In this document: positions 8,450 through 16,479 of the stretch, piece by piece | Layout of the letters: each line of letters opens with the position of its first letter | How positions within the stretch are numbered: position 1 is the first letter of the stretch | Assembly (NCBI GenBank): GCA_015709205.1 | Contig: JACCQO010000002.1 | Location: 1-64,000, forward strand | Length of the DNA stretch: 64,000 nt | Direction: 5' to 3' | DNA from: Desulfovibrionaceae bacterium | Lineage (GTDB): Bacteria; Desulfobacterota; Desulfovibrionia; Desulfovibrionales; Desulfovibrionaceae | Position numbers and translations under genes: made by a program | The notes under the pieces: generated by a model | Seen by the model: only the letters and a program-made list of their open reading frames with translations | What the model was told of the DNA's origin: nothing | Databases searched by the model: none

Positions 8450-9013
8450 ATGACCAACGAGATTTCCATCAAGGGCAGTGTGGGCAACCAGGAGCTGGTG
8501 GCCTTCCTGGAGCAGCTGACCGCCAGCGTCAAGGCCGGCAAGGTCGTGCTCGGCGACGCGGCCGAGTACGTGGCCATCGTGCCCGGCGAGGTCGGCGAAA
8601 TGGAGGTCAAGGCCTCGGAGAAAAAGGGCAAGAAGAAGCTCAAGATCGAGCTCTCCTGGCGCGAGATGCCCAAGGACCGCCCGCCGTTCGTCGCGGCCGT
8701 GACCAGCGTGGAGCCCGAGCCCCCCGTCGCTCCGGAGGCCCCCGAGGCCCCCGAGGCGAAGGCCGCGTCCTGTGGCTGCAAGGCCAAGGACACAGGGAAG
8801 GACGCCGGGAAGGACGCGGCGGACATCGAGGTCGCCAAGTCCGGCACCCCCGCCGTCAAGGCCGAGGCCAAGGTCCCGGCCCCCAAGGAGGACGCCAAGG
8901 CTCCGGCGCCCAAGGAGGCGGCCAAGGCCCCGGCCCCCAAGGCCGACGCCAAGGCCGACGCCAAGGCCGACGCCAAGGCTCCGGCCAAGCCCGCGCCCAA
9001 GGGCGGCAAGTAG
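8450..9013 (+). CDS. Amphi-Trp domain protein with Lys/Ala/Pro tail, copy B1
   Basis: A 187-residue protein. Residues 1-72 form an amphi-Trp domain: a helix (NQELVAFLEQLTASVKAGKV), alternating strands, and a closing amphipathic strand LKIELSW with its tryptophan at W70. The function of this domain family is not established. Residues 115-187 are a disordered tail of PAPKEDAKAPAPKE and ADAK units, resembling the tails of histone H1-like proteins. A CGC pair lies between. GGAGGAG lies before the ATG. It is paired with the upstream A1 gene, and a tailless paralogue follows at 9,212. Confidence 0.82.
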   Translation: MTNEISIKGSVGNQELVAFLEQLTASVKAGKVVLGDAAEYVAIVPGEVGEMEVKASEKKGKKKLKIELSWREMPKDRPPFVAAVTSVEPEPPVAPEAPEAPEAKAASCGCKAKDTGKDAGKDAADIEVAKSGTPAVKAEAKVPAPKEDAKAPAPKEAAKAPAPKADAKADAKADAKAPAKPAPKGGK

Positions 9014-9211
9014 GCCGTGCGTAACACGTCCGTAACGCGTGGGGCGTAGAGGACCATGAGGCCCGTGCGCACGGCGCGCGCGGGCCTTTTCCCACAACCG
9101 CAACCGACCGGCGGCGACCGGCCGGATCAACCGGGCGGGCCGCCTGCGGCCAGGCCCGGTCGGCCGCGTGAGCGGCCGCTCCGCATGCCGCCGGGGCCCC
9201 GGAGGACCACC

Positions 9212-9499
9212 ATGGGCAAGAGAAAGATCGAACTGGACGGCGCCACCGAACTGAAGCAGGTGGCCGCGTACCTGGAAAGCATCGTCAAGGGCCTCAAGGC
9301 CGGCACCCTGCACGTGCAGCTCGGCGCGGACACCCTGGACCTGCAGCTGCCGTCGGTGGTGGATTTCGAGATGTCCGTGTCTCAGAAAAAGGAAAAGGAA
9401 AAGATCACCGTGGAACTCAGCTGGCGCAGCGACGCCGTGACCACGGGGCCCGGCGGCGTGGTCATCACGCCCGCGGGGCCTTCCCTGGAAATTTCCTGA
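9212..9499 (+). CDS. Amphi-Trp domain protein, copy B2
   Basis: A 95-residue protein that is nearly all amphi-Trp domain: LKQVAAYLESIVKGLKAGTL, then alternating strands, a charged KKEKEK turn, and ITVELSW with W71. It lacks the basic tail of B1. GGAGG lies before the ATG at 9,212. The 198 bases separating it from B1 hold no gene that I can support. It is followed after 13 bases by A2, so the cluster reads A1-B1-B2-A2. Role unknown. Confidence 0.82.
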   Translation: MGKRKIELDGATELKQVAAYLESIVKGLKAGTLHVQLGADTLDLQLPSVVDFEMSVSQKKEKEKITVELSWRSDAVTTGPGGVVITPAGPSLEIS

Positions 9500-9512
9500 T
9501 CCGGGCCGCGGC

Positions 9513-9866
9513 ATGGGGCTGTTTGTCTACGACGGGCGTTGCGCGCCCCTGGAGATCGCCCTGAGCGGGCGCGTGGCCGACCGGCTGGAGGCCGCCGTGC
9601 GCCTGGCCCGCGGGCTGGAGCTGGATCTCGACGTGGAGCGCGCCGTGAACAAGGCCCTGGAGTCCTTTCTGGAGGATGTGGAAAAGGATCTGGTGCGCGC
9701 GGCGCGCGATCTGCCGGACGTCCCGGGTTCCCCGGGAGCCCCGGGCTCTCCCGATGCCCCTGATGCGCCGGATGCGCCGAGCGACTCGGGCGCAGCCGTT
9801 GATTCTTCGGCCGCGCACTCCGGCCCCGCCATCGCCTCGGGGGCGGACGCCGACAGCAGGCCCTGA
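9513..9866 (+). CDS. Putative ribbon-helix-helix-like protein, copy A2
   Basis: A 117-residue paralogue of the gene at 7,960. The core (APLEIALSGRVADRLEAAV, then LDVERAVNKALESFLEDVEKDL) aligns without gaps over the last 40 residues. The C-terminal half is a disordered Pro/Asp/Ala/Ser tail with GSPGAPGSPDAPDAP-like repeats, acidic where A1 is mixed. There is no clear ribosome site; it probably depends on translational coupling to B2, 13 bases upstream. A strong terminator follows. Function unknown. Confidence 0.72.
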   Translation: MGLFVYDGRCAPLEIALSGRVADRLEAAVRLARGLELDLDVERAVNKALESFLEDVEKDLVRAARDLPDVPGSPGAPGSPDAPDAPDAPSDSGAAVDSSAAHSGPAIASGADADSRP

Positions 9867-9939
9867 GGCTGCGGTCCCCGGCCCGTCGCGGCCTGCACCG
9901 GCTCCGCCGGACTGCGCGGCTTGCCGTGCCAACGATTTC

Positions 9940-9982
9940 GGCCCCCCGCACCTTCGGGTGCGGGGGGCCGTTCCTTTTTTTT
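9940..9982 (+). terminator. Terminator of the amphi-Trp island
   Basis: GGCCCCCCGCACC pairs perfectly with its complement across a TTCG tetraloop and is followed by GTTCC and T8. It ends the A1-B1-B2-A2 unit; the next gene converges from the other strand. Confidence 0.9.
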
Positions 9983-10024
9983 GGGGGGGGAGGGAGTCGC
10001 GCGTCCGGTCGGCCCGGCGCGCCG

Positions 10025-12445
10025 TCAGGCCAGGGGGTAGAGCCGTTCGCCCGTGGGCGTGTCCTCGATGCGGAAGCCTGCGGCCGCGATCTCGTCGCGC
10101 AGGGCGTCGGCCCGGGCGAAGTCCCTGGCCGCGCGCGCCGCGCGGCGCTGGGCGGCCAGCTCCGCCACCCCGGCGGGCGCGGCGGAAAGGGCCACGGGCA
10201 GACGCGAGGCGTCCAGCACGCCGAGCACGCGGTCCACGGCGCGCAGGCGCGTCAGGCACGCGGCGGCCTCGAACGCGCTGAGCGCGCCCGCGCCGCGCCG
10301 CTGCTGCACGTCGCGGCAGAAGGTGAAGAGCACCGGCCAGAAGCGGTGCAGGCTCAGGTCGTTCTCCAGGGCGCTCTTGAGGCCGCTCTTCACGTTCACC
10401 AGGGCCTGCTCGATGTCCGGCGAGAGCGCGGCGCGCGCCTTTCCGGCCGTCGCGCCCGTCTTGCCCGTTTCGCCTGGTTCGCCTTGTTCTCCGAGCAGGG
10501 CGGCCAGGTTCTGGACCCGCAGCCAGTTGCGCCGCCACATGTCCAGGTTGCGGGCCGACAGGGTCAGGGGCTTGCGGTAGGCCGTGGAGAGCAGCCACAT
10601 GCGCAACGGTCCCACGGGCTCGTCCGCGCGCAGCAGGTCGGCGAAGGCGGGGGCGTCGTCGCCCGTGGTCAGGGCGCGGCACAGCAGCCAGGCGCGCGGC
10701 TCCACGCCTCCGGCCAGGGCCCACAGGGCGCGGAAGTTCTCCATGTGCGGGAAGCGGTGCGCCTCCGAGCCCATGAACAGGGTCACGCCGCCCGAAAGTC
10801 CCTCCAGGGCCGTGGCCGCGAGCTGCAAAAACCAGCTCGGCCGCACGTTGCCCCATTCGGTGGCCAGGCACTCCCCGGCCTTGAGGTCCGCCAGAGAGGC
10901 GCGTTTGAGCAGGGTGAAGTCCTTGGGGTTGTCCTTGACGTAGTCGGCCAGGTCCACGGTCGCGCCCAGGCTGAGCTTGTCCATGTCCATGTGGCTCACG
11001 CCGCCGTAGCGCTCGAAGCGCAGCACGTCGAAGTAGACCGAGCGCAGCTTTTCGTAGGCGTGGCCCTTGGCCAGCAGCTTGCGGCACACGGCCAGGGCCC
11101 GGTCCTTTGCGCCGGACGCGGCACGGAATTCCACGGCCCCGGACACGCCGAGCCGCCGCGCCGTGGCCGCGATCTCGGCCAGGGCGCGTTCGCTGAAGGC
11201 CGCGCGGGCCGCTCCGGCCGCGCGCGCGGCCTCCATGGCCCGGTCGTCCATGTCCGCCAGGCCGACGAGCACTTTGGCCCCGGCCGGTCCCCCATCACGG
11301 CCCAGTCCACCGCCCAGCCCACCGCCCGGCCCACCGTCTGGGGCCCCCTCGGGCCGCAGGAAGCGCGCCAGCACGTCGAGCAGCACGATGCGCCGCCAGG
11401 CGTCCGGCTCGGCCAGGTCGTCCAGGGGCGGGCCCATGGTGAAGAATCCGGCCGGGCGCGCGGAGACGTCGATGCGCACGGGCTCGCCCGAGGCCTCGTC
11501 GCGCACGCAGGGGCCGGAGCCGCAGTCCTGGGCGAAGAGCGACGTGGAAAGATAGCGGTCCCCGCCGTCGGGCAGCAGCGCCACGATCAGGGCCTCGCGC
11601 CCGGTGGCGCGGTATTCCTCGGCCAGTTTCTCGGCCAGGTCCACGGCCGCGGCCATGGCCGCGCCCGAGCTCATGCCCACGAAGATTCCTTCCTCGCGCG
11701 CCAACCGGCGGCACATCTCGAAGGCCGCCTCGTCCTCCACGTGCGCGATGCGGTCCAGGGCCTTCTTGTCATAGATGCCGGGAGGATAGGACTCCTGCAT
11801 GTTCTTCAGGCCCTGGATCTTGTGCCCGGCGTAGGGCTCCACCGCGACGACCCGCACGGCCGGGTTCATCTCGCGCATGCGCTTGGTGATGCCCATGGCC
11901 GTGCCCGAGGTGCCCAGGGTGCAGACCACGTGCGTCAGTTCCCCGCCGGTCTGTTCCCACATCTCCAGCCCGGTGCCCATGTAGTGGGCCTGGATGGAGG
12001 CGGGGTTGTTGTACTGGTCCATGAGCACGTACTTGTCCGGCTCCTCGCGCGCCAGACGATAGGCCTCCTCGATGGCCCCGTCCGTGCCCATGTGCCCGGG
12101 CGTGAGCCGGATCTCGGCGCCGTAGGCCTGGAGGATGCGGCGGCGCTCCACCGAGGCGGATTCGCTCATGAGCAGCCGCAGCCGGTAGCCCTTGACCGCG
12201 CAGACCATGGCCAGGCCGATGCCAGTGTTGCCCGAGGTGGCCTCGATCACGGTCTTGCCCGGGGTCAGCTCGCCGGAGGCCTCGGCCGCCTCGACCATGG
12301 CCAGGGCCACGCGGTCCTTGATGGACCCGCCGGGGTTGGTCATCTCCAGCTTGGCCAAAATCCTGACGCCCGGCCAGGTCGCCAGGCGGCGCACGGCCAC
12401 CAGGGGGGTCTTGCCGATGGCCTCCAGGACGTTGGGATAGTGCAT
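10025..12445 (-). CDS. Cysteine synthase fused to a degenerate cysteinyl-tRNA synthetase
   Basis: An 806-residue fusion. Residues 1-305 are a complete PLP-dependent O-acetylserine sulfhydrylase: Lys43 in GSIKDR, SGNTGIG at 71-77, GTSGTAMG near 178. Residues from about 323 follow the cysteinyl-tRNA synthetase plan: KGHAYEKLRSVYFDV at 460-474, HRFPHMEN near 563, and a typical C-terminus with ARADALRDEIAAAGF. But the HIGH region reads AEPDAWRR, the KMSKS position reads ALTTGDDAP, and the zinc-ligand motif GWHIECS is SWFLQLA. The synthetase half should therefore be catalytically dead. It may bind tRNA-Cys or a partner (inference). GAAGGAG lies 11 bases before the ATG. A separate cysS must exist elsewhere. 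Confidence 0.9.
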   Translation of the reverse strand: MHYPNVLEAIGKTPLVAVRRLATWPGVRILAKLEMTNPGGSIKDRVALAMVEAAEASGELTPGKTVIEATSGNTGIGLAMVCAVKGYRLRLLMSESASVERRRILQAYGAEIRLTPGHMGTDGAIEEAYRLAREEPDKYVLMDQYNNPASIQAHYMGTGLEMWEQTGGELTHVVCTLGTSGTAMGITKRMREMNPAVRVVAVEPYAGHKIQGLKNMQESYPPGIYDKKALDRIAHVEDEAAFEMCRRLAREEGIFVGMSSGAAMAAAVDLAEKLAEEYRATGREALIVALLPDGGDRYLSTSLFAQDCGSGPCVRDEASGEPVRIDVSARPAGFFTMGPPLDDLAEPDAWRRIVLLDVLARFLRPEGAPDGGPGGGLGGGLGRDGGPAGAKVLVGLADMDDRAMEAARAAGAARAAFSERALAEIAATARRLGVSGAVEFRAASGAKDRALAVCRKLLAKGHAYEKLRSVYFDVLRFERYGGVSHMDMDKLSLGATVDLADYVKDNPKDFTLLKRASLADLKAGECLATEWGNVRPSWFLQLAATALEGLSGGVTLFMGSEAHRFPHMENFRALWALAGGVEPRAWLLCRALTTGDDAPAFADLLRADEPVGPLRMWLLSTAYRKPLTLSARNLDMWRRNWLRVQNLAALLGEQGEPGETGKTGATAGKARAALSPDIEQALVNVKSGLKSALENDLSLHRFWPVLFTFCRDVQQRRGAGALSAFEAAACLTRLRAVDRVLGVLDASRLPVALSAAPAGVAELAAQRRAARAARDFARADALRDEIAAAGFRIEDTPTGERLYPLA

Positions 12446-12615
12446 CGCGTCATCAACTCCTTCGTCGGCTTCTTCCGGTGGGGTTCGAGCCCGCCCCGAC
12501 GGTGCGGACACGAGAAACGGCGCGGGTTTGTGGGGCCCGGCCGACTGCTGGGATGTAAGTCAAAAGGCCGCGTCGCGCAACCTCGGCGCGACCTCTCCCC
12601 CGTGCGCCGGTCCGG

Positions 12616-12631
12616 TGGCAAGCAAATTGCA
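12616..12631 (+). promoter_or_regulatory. Sigma-54 promoter upstream of the Maf-like gene
   Basis: TGGCAAGCAAATTGCA matches the -24/-12 consensus (TGGCACG-N4-TTGCW) with one mismatch and the required 10-base GG-to-GC spacing. With GC at 12,629-12,630 the predicted +1 is about 12,642, one base before the ATG. Flagellar genes are often sigma-54 dependent, which suits a flagellin-glycosylation gene. Confidence 0.6.
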
Positions 12632-12642
12632 AAACCGCCGGC

Positions 12643-14418
12643 ATGGAAACCTCACCCTATCTCGTGAAGAATCTCCAGGCCCTGGTCGCGGCAAAGGCCC
12701 CGGCGGCGGTCTGGCTCTCCTCCGTGAACCCGGACGTGGACCGGGCCCAGGCGCGCGTGGTGCACAACAAGGGCGGCCTCGTGGACTGGGACCTGGGCGA
12801 GGGCCGCACCCTGTTCGGCTCCATGCCCCCGTCCATGCTCTATCGCGACTGGGCCCCGCTGGAGAAGGAGAAGGCTCACGCCTCGGCCACGTTCATCGTG
12901 GGCTCGAACGTCGGCTACGGCCTGAACCACGTGCTCTCCAACACGCCCAACGCGCACAAGGTCTACCTGCTGGAGCCCGATCCCGAGACCCTGCTCGGGT
13001 GCCTGAGCCAGACCGACTACACCCCGTTCTTCGAGATCGGCAAGCTGACCATCCTGCCGCCGGACAAGGAGCAGGTGCGCCGCGCCGTGCAGCGGTGCGA
13101 CCTGCAGTACCTCTTCGGCCGCATCCACCTGCGCCTGGACCTGCCCAGCCAGCAGGTCTCCGGCCAGTACGCCCACTGGGGCCGCCTGCTGCGCGAGCAA
13201 CTCGAGGGGCTGACCGTGGAGCTGTCCACCCTGCGCCGCCGTCAGGACCTCATGGTCGGCAACGAGCTCTCCAATTTCGAGCGCGCCCTGGCCGACGGCG
13301 GGCTCAAGAATATGCAGGGCGCGGGCCGGGGGCTCTCGGCCGTGGTCCTGGGCGCGGGGCCCTCGCTGATGCAGTTCGGCCCGGAACTGGCGAGGAACCG
13401 GGGCTACGCCCTGTACGCCACGGCCCTGCAGACCATGCCCGCGCTGCAGGACATGGGCCTGGTGCCGCACCTGTGCATGGCCATCGATTTCAACGAGGGC
13501 ATGACGGCCGTGTACCGGCGGCTGGACCCGGAATTCGCGCGCCGCGTGCCCCTGCTCTATTCCACCAAGATCGATCCGCGCGTGCTCGCGCGCTACCCGG
13601 GGCCGACCATTCCCTTCTGGACCCTGGGCGGCGTGGCCAGCTTCGTGATGCAGGAGCGCGAATACGTGCTCGATGCGGGCGGCAACGTCTCCGTGGCGCT
13701 GACGCGCTTCCTGGAGTATTGCGGCGTGCGCGACATCCTGCTCGTGGGCCAGGACTTCGCCTGGAAGGGCGAGCGCACCCACGCCCAGGGCCACCATTCG
13801 GACCGCCAGACCTTCAAGCCCGAGCCGGGCCGCTACATGGAGCTCAAGGACCGCGACGGCGGCACGCTCTATTCCAGCCTGCCCTACGTCAGCGCCCTGC
13901 GCGACATGGAGCGCGACATCACCACGGCTTCGGCCCGCTACCACAATCTCTACGGCGGCGGCGCGGTCATCCGCGGCGCGCGCATGGTGGACCTGCACCA
14001 GGCGGTCATGGACGGGCTGCTGGGGTCTACGCCGGGAAGCCTGGAGACGTTCCTCGACCGCCTGGACGAGGCGCGCCGCCCGCGCACCTGGCCGCGCTTC
14101 GAGCCGCGCGCCGCGCAGTGGGCCACGTCCCTGCGCTCGGTCAGGAAGCGGCTGGAAAAGCTCTTCAAGAAACCCGCGCGCCACCAGGCGGACATCCATG
14201 CCAGCCTGAGCCAGGTGCACGCCTTCATCTCCCAGGACCCGTTGTACACGCCCTACCTCTACAACGAGATCATGGACGCGGCCGGTCTGGCCCGGGCCCG
14301 GCTGCACTACGGCCTGCCCGAGCTGACCGAGTTCCGGCAACTGGTCAAGCGCGTGCTGGGCAAGGTGCGGCGCGTGGACGAGGTGCTGGCCCCGCCCACG
14401 CCGAACCGCGCGGCCTGA
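12643..14418 (+). CDS. Motility accessory factor (Maf) / MptE-like DUF115 protein
   Basis: A 591-residue protein of the 6-hydroxymethylpterin diphosphokinase MptE-like (DUF115) family. Its flagellated members, the Maf proteins, transfer nonulosonic acids to flagellin. The DUF115 core starts near residue 230 with SAVVLGAGPSL and includes PHLCMAIDFNEG, TLGGVASFV and LVGQDFAWKGERTHAQ. Residues 1-220 form the Maf N-terminal region with FIVGSNVGYGLNH. No Shine-Dalgarno is visible, and a sigma-54 promoter abuts the start. Likely acceptor: flagellin. Likely donor: the CMP-sugar made by the operon at 55-64 kb (inference). Confidence 0.85.
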   Translation: METSPYLVKNLQALVAAKAPAAVWLSSVNPDVDRAQARVVHNKGGLVDWDLGEGRTLFGSMPPSMLYRDWAPLEKEKAHASATFIVGSNVGYGLNHVLSNTPNAHKVYLLEPDPETLLGCLSQTDYTPFFEIGKLTILPPDKEQVRRAVQRCDLQYLFGRIHLRLDLPSQQVSGQYAHWGRLLREQLEGLTVELSTLRRRQDLMVGNELSNFERALADGGLKNMQGAGRGLSAVVLGAGPSLMQFGPELARNRGYALYATALQTMPALQDMGLVPHLCMAIDFNEGMTAVYRRLDPEFARRVPLLYSTKIDPRVLARYPGPTIPFWTLGGVASFVMQEREYVLDAGGNVSVALTRFLEYCGVRDILLVGQDFAWKGERTHAQGHHSDRQTFKPEPGRYMELKDRDGGTLYSSLPYVSALRDMERDITTASARYHNLYGGGAVIRGARMVDLHQAVMDGLLGSTPGSLETFLDRLDEARRPRTWPRFEPRAAQWATSLRSVRKRLEKLFKKPARHQADIHASLSQVHAFISQDPLYTPYLYNEIMDAAGLARARLHYGLPELTEFRQLVKRVLGKVRRVDEVLAPPTPNRAA

Positions 14419-14674
14419 CGCGCCCTGCTGGCGCTTGACTCCGCGTCGCCCGGCGGGAAGCCGCATCGCGGCCCCCGCGGGGCGTCGGGAGCCGTCGGCT
14501 GCGCCGCTCGGCACAGCGTCCCGCTCGCTATTCGGTTCAGGTATTGTCTTTTTTTTGTGCGGCCGGCAGCCCCGTCCGCGCGCCCTGCGCCGCCTTAACG
14601 GCCGCCGCGTCTCCCGCTGCCGAGAAGACAAGCGTGGACGATTGCGCTACTCTGGACAAAAGGAGGTCGCACCC

Positions 14675-14980
14675 ATGAGCGTCATCGTCGAACTGGCGAT
14701 CTTCCCCGTGGACAAGGGCCAGGGGGGCAGCGTGAGCGCCCAGGTGGCGCGCGCCGTGCGGATCATTCGCGAAAGCGGCCTGCCCCATTCCTTCGGTCCC
14801 ATGGGCACGTGCATCGAGGGCGGCTACGACGAGGTCATGGCCGTGGTCCGGGCCTGCTTCATGGACCTGGAGCGGGACTGCGCGCGCATTTACTTCACCA
14901 TCAAGGGCGACTACCGGCGCGACCGCGAAAACGGGTTGACCGGCAAGCTCGCCAGCGTGAACAACCGCATCGGCGGCTAG
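14675..14980 (+). CDS. MTH1187 family thiamine-binding protein
   Basis: A 101-residue ferredoxin-fold protein of the MTH1187/YkoF-like family, which binds thiamine or a related pyrimidine. Features: SVIVELAIFPVDKG at the start, the central GPMGTCIEG, and the C-terminal KGDYRRDR...KLASVNNRIG. It is full length for the family. AAAAGGAGG precedes the ATG at 14,675. It lies 57 bases ahead of the sirtuin gene on the same strand. Its cellular role is poorly known in the family. Confidence 0.88.
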   Translation: MSVIVELAIFPVDKGQGGSVSAQVARAVRIIRESGLPHSFGPMGTCIEGGYDEVMAVVRACFMDLERDCARIYFTIKGDYRRDRENGLTGKLASVNNRIGG

Positions 14981-15037
14981 CCCCGGCCGGGGCCGGAGGT
15001 TTCCCCGGGGCATTCCCGGCGGCTCCAATCGGCGCTT

Positions 15038-15781
15038 ATGATCCACCACGACATCGCCACCCTGCGTCGTCTGCTCGACGAGGCCGATCACGTCTGCGCC
15101 CTGACCGGCGCGGGCGTGAGCGCGGAATCCGGCGTGCCCACCTTCCGGGGCGACGGCGGGCTGTGGCGCGACCACGACCCCACGCGCATCGCCACCATCG
15201 GCGCGTTCCGCCGCGATCCGGCCCTGGTCTGGGAGTTCTACAACTGGCGGCGCGCCCTGGTGCGTTCCGTGGCGCCCAACCGGGCGCACCTGGCCCTGGC
15301 CCGGCTGGAACGCCGCGTCCCGGACTTCACCCTGATCACCCAGAACGTGGACGGGCTGCACCCGGCCGCGGGGAGCGAGCGCTGCATCGAGATTCACGGC
15401 AGCCTGTGGCGCGTGCGCTGCACCGCGTGCCGCGCGGTCTACGAGGACCGCGCCGAGGAGAGCGCCGGGGACCTGGGCCCGGCCCCGGCCTGCGCGCGTT
15501 GCGGCGGCCTGTTGCGGCCGGACGTGGTCTGGTTCGGCGAGCCCTTGGACCCGTTGCTCTGGACTGAGTGCGTGGAGGCCTGCACGGCCTGCGACGTGCT
15601 CCTGGTGGCCGGCACCTCGGCCGCGGTGCAGCCCGTGGCCTCCCTGGCTTTGGAGGCCAAGAGCCGGGGCGCGGTGGTGGCGGAGATCAACGTGGAGCAG
15701 ACCCCGCAGACGCGGTACATGGATTTCGTGCTGCGCGGCCGCGCGGGCGAGATGCTCGCGGCGCTGGCGCCCGAGGACTGA
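15038..15781 (+). CDS. cobB: NAD-dependent protein deacylase (sirtuin, CobB type)
   Basis: A 247-residue sirtuin that removes acyl groups from protein lysines while consuming NAD+. Motifs: GAGVSAESGVPTFRG at 24-38, TQNVDGLH near 107, catalytic His in EIHGS near 125, a four-cysteine zinc site (CTAC...CARC), and GTSAAVQPVA. There is no Ala-Tyr-Arg desuccinylase signature that I can confirm. The ribosome site is weak; it is probably co-transcribed with the thiamine-binding gene. A hairpin follows at 15,800. Confidence 0.93.
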   Translation: MIHHDIATLRRLLDEADHVCALTGAGVSAESGVPTFRGDGGLWRDHDPTRIATIGAFRRDPALVWEFYNWRRALVRSVAPNRAHLALARLERRVPDFTLITQNVDGLHPAAGSERCIEIHGSLWRVRCTACRAVYEDRAEESAGDLGPAPACARCGGLLRPDVVWFGEPLDPLLWTECVEACTACDVLLVAGTSAAVQPVASLALEAKSRGAVVAEINVEQTPQTRYMDFVLRGRAGEMLAALAPED

Positions 15782-15799
15782 GGCCCGGGCCGCAAAAGC

Positions 15800-15827
15800 C
15801 GAACGCCCCGGCGGAGCGGGGCGTTCG
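15800..15827. terminator. Bidirectional hairpin, sirtuin / 72-residue gene
   Basis: CGAACGCCCCG pairs with CGGGGCGTTCG across GCGGAG (11 bp). Read on the minus strand it is followed by GCTTTTGC, so it may end transcription from both converging genes. Confidence 0.6.
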
Positions 15828-16023
15828 GGGTGGTGGGAAGTACCGGGCCACCGTTTCGGGCTTTTGGCGATGAACTCGTTTGTACAGGGGTCTTCTGTCG
15901 GGTTGGTTCCTTGCCAGAAATCCGTCGCGAGTGGTTCAGATCGCGTTCCCTTGCCTTTTTCTCTGCAAATCGAATGCCAGAAAAAGTTGCCGCCTGATCT
16001 TTCGGGCCGCCGCCCGACCCGGC

Positions 16024-16242
16024 TCACGCCGCCGAAATCCCCCCGTTTTCCTCCAGCGTCGGATCGTCCATGCTCCTGGCCAGCTCCATGCTGCGGCGCA
16101 GGGCCGTGGCGTGCGTGGCGAAGCCGTGCTCGGCCGCGCTGCGCTGGCCCAGGCAGACGCGGATGGCGTAGCGGCCGCAGTTCTCCAGAAAGATGCATAC
16201 GATGCAGGGGACTCCGTTGACGATGCGGGCGAGGAAACACAT
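16024..16242 (-). CDS. Small Cys-rich hypothetical protein, 72 residues
   Basis: No recognised family. Residues 1-30 are hydrophobic and contain four cysteines (VPCIVCIFLENCGRYAIRVC), with the first two as CxxC. The rest is a polar helix rich in Ala, Glu and Met (ALRRSMELARSMDD). CGGAGG lies 5 bases before the ATG at 16,242, and a sigma-54-like promoter lies 50 bases upstream; both argue that this is a real gene. A longer frame from 16,323 lacks a ribosome site. It converges on the sirtuin gene. The role is unknown; a metal- or redox-binding peptide is possible. Confidence 0.6.
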   Translation of the reverse strand: MCFLARIVNGVPCIVCIFLENCGRYAIRVCLGQRSAAEHGFATHATALRRSMELARSMDDPTLEENGGISAA

Positions 16243-16291
16243 GGCGGCCTCCGGGCGGCCCGGCGGGGCGGGCGGGTTTTGCGGGAAATTG

Positions 16292-16307
16292 TGCAAGAAC
16301 GGTGCCC
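16292..16307 (-). promoter_or_regulatory. Sigma-54 promoter candidate of the 72-residue gene
   Basis: On the minus strand GGGCACCGTTCTTGCA: GGCAC and TTGCA are matched with exact 10-base GG-to-GC spacing; the first base and the base after CAC differ from consensus. The predicted leader is about 38 bases and includes the ribosome site. Confidence 0.5.
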
Positions 16308-16479
16308 GGCACGAAAACGCCAATGATCGGAGGAACGAGCATCGGCCGAGGATCGGAAGGATGCCCGGCGCGTCGGAAATCCGGCAAAAACAGCCGGGCG
16401 ACGCGGGCCGGACGAGGTTCGGGCCACGCGCCGGCCATGGTTGGACGGGCGCTGGACGGGCGCTGGACGGGCGCGGAAC

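Noticed and set aside
12478..12515. TTCGAGC flanked by G and C runs, like a tRNA T-arm
   Set aside because: The five-base stem is mismatched and no acceptor, D- or anticodon arms fit upstream; no tRNA gene found.
15864..16220. Plus-strand frame of 118 codons opposite the 72-residue gene
   Set aside because: No ribosome site, Pro/Arg-rich, and it overlaps a better-supported minus-strand gene with promoter and Shine-Dalgarno.
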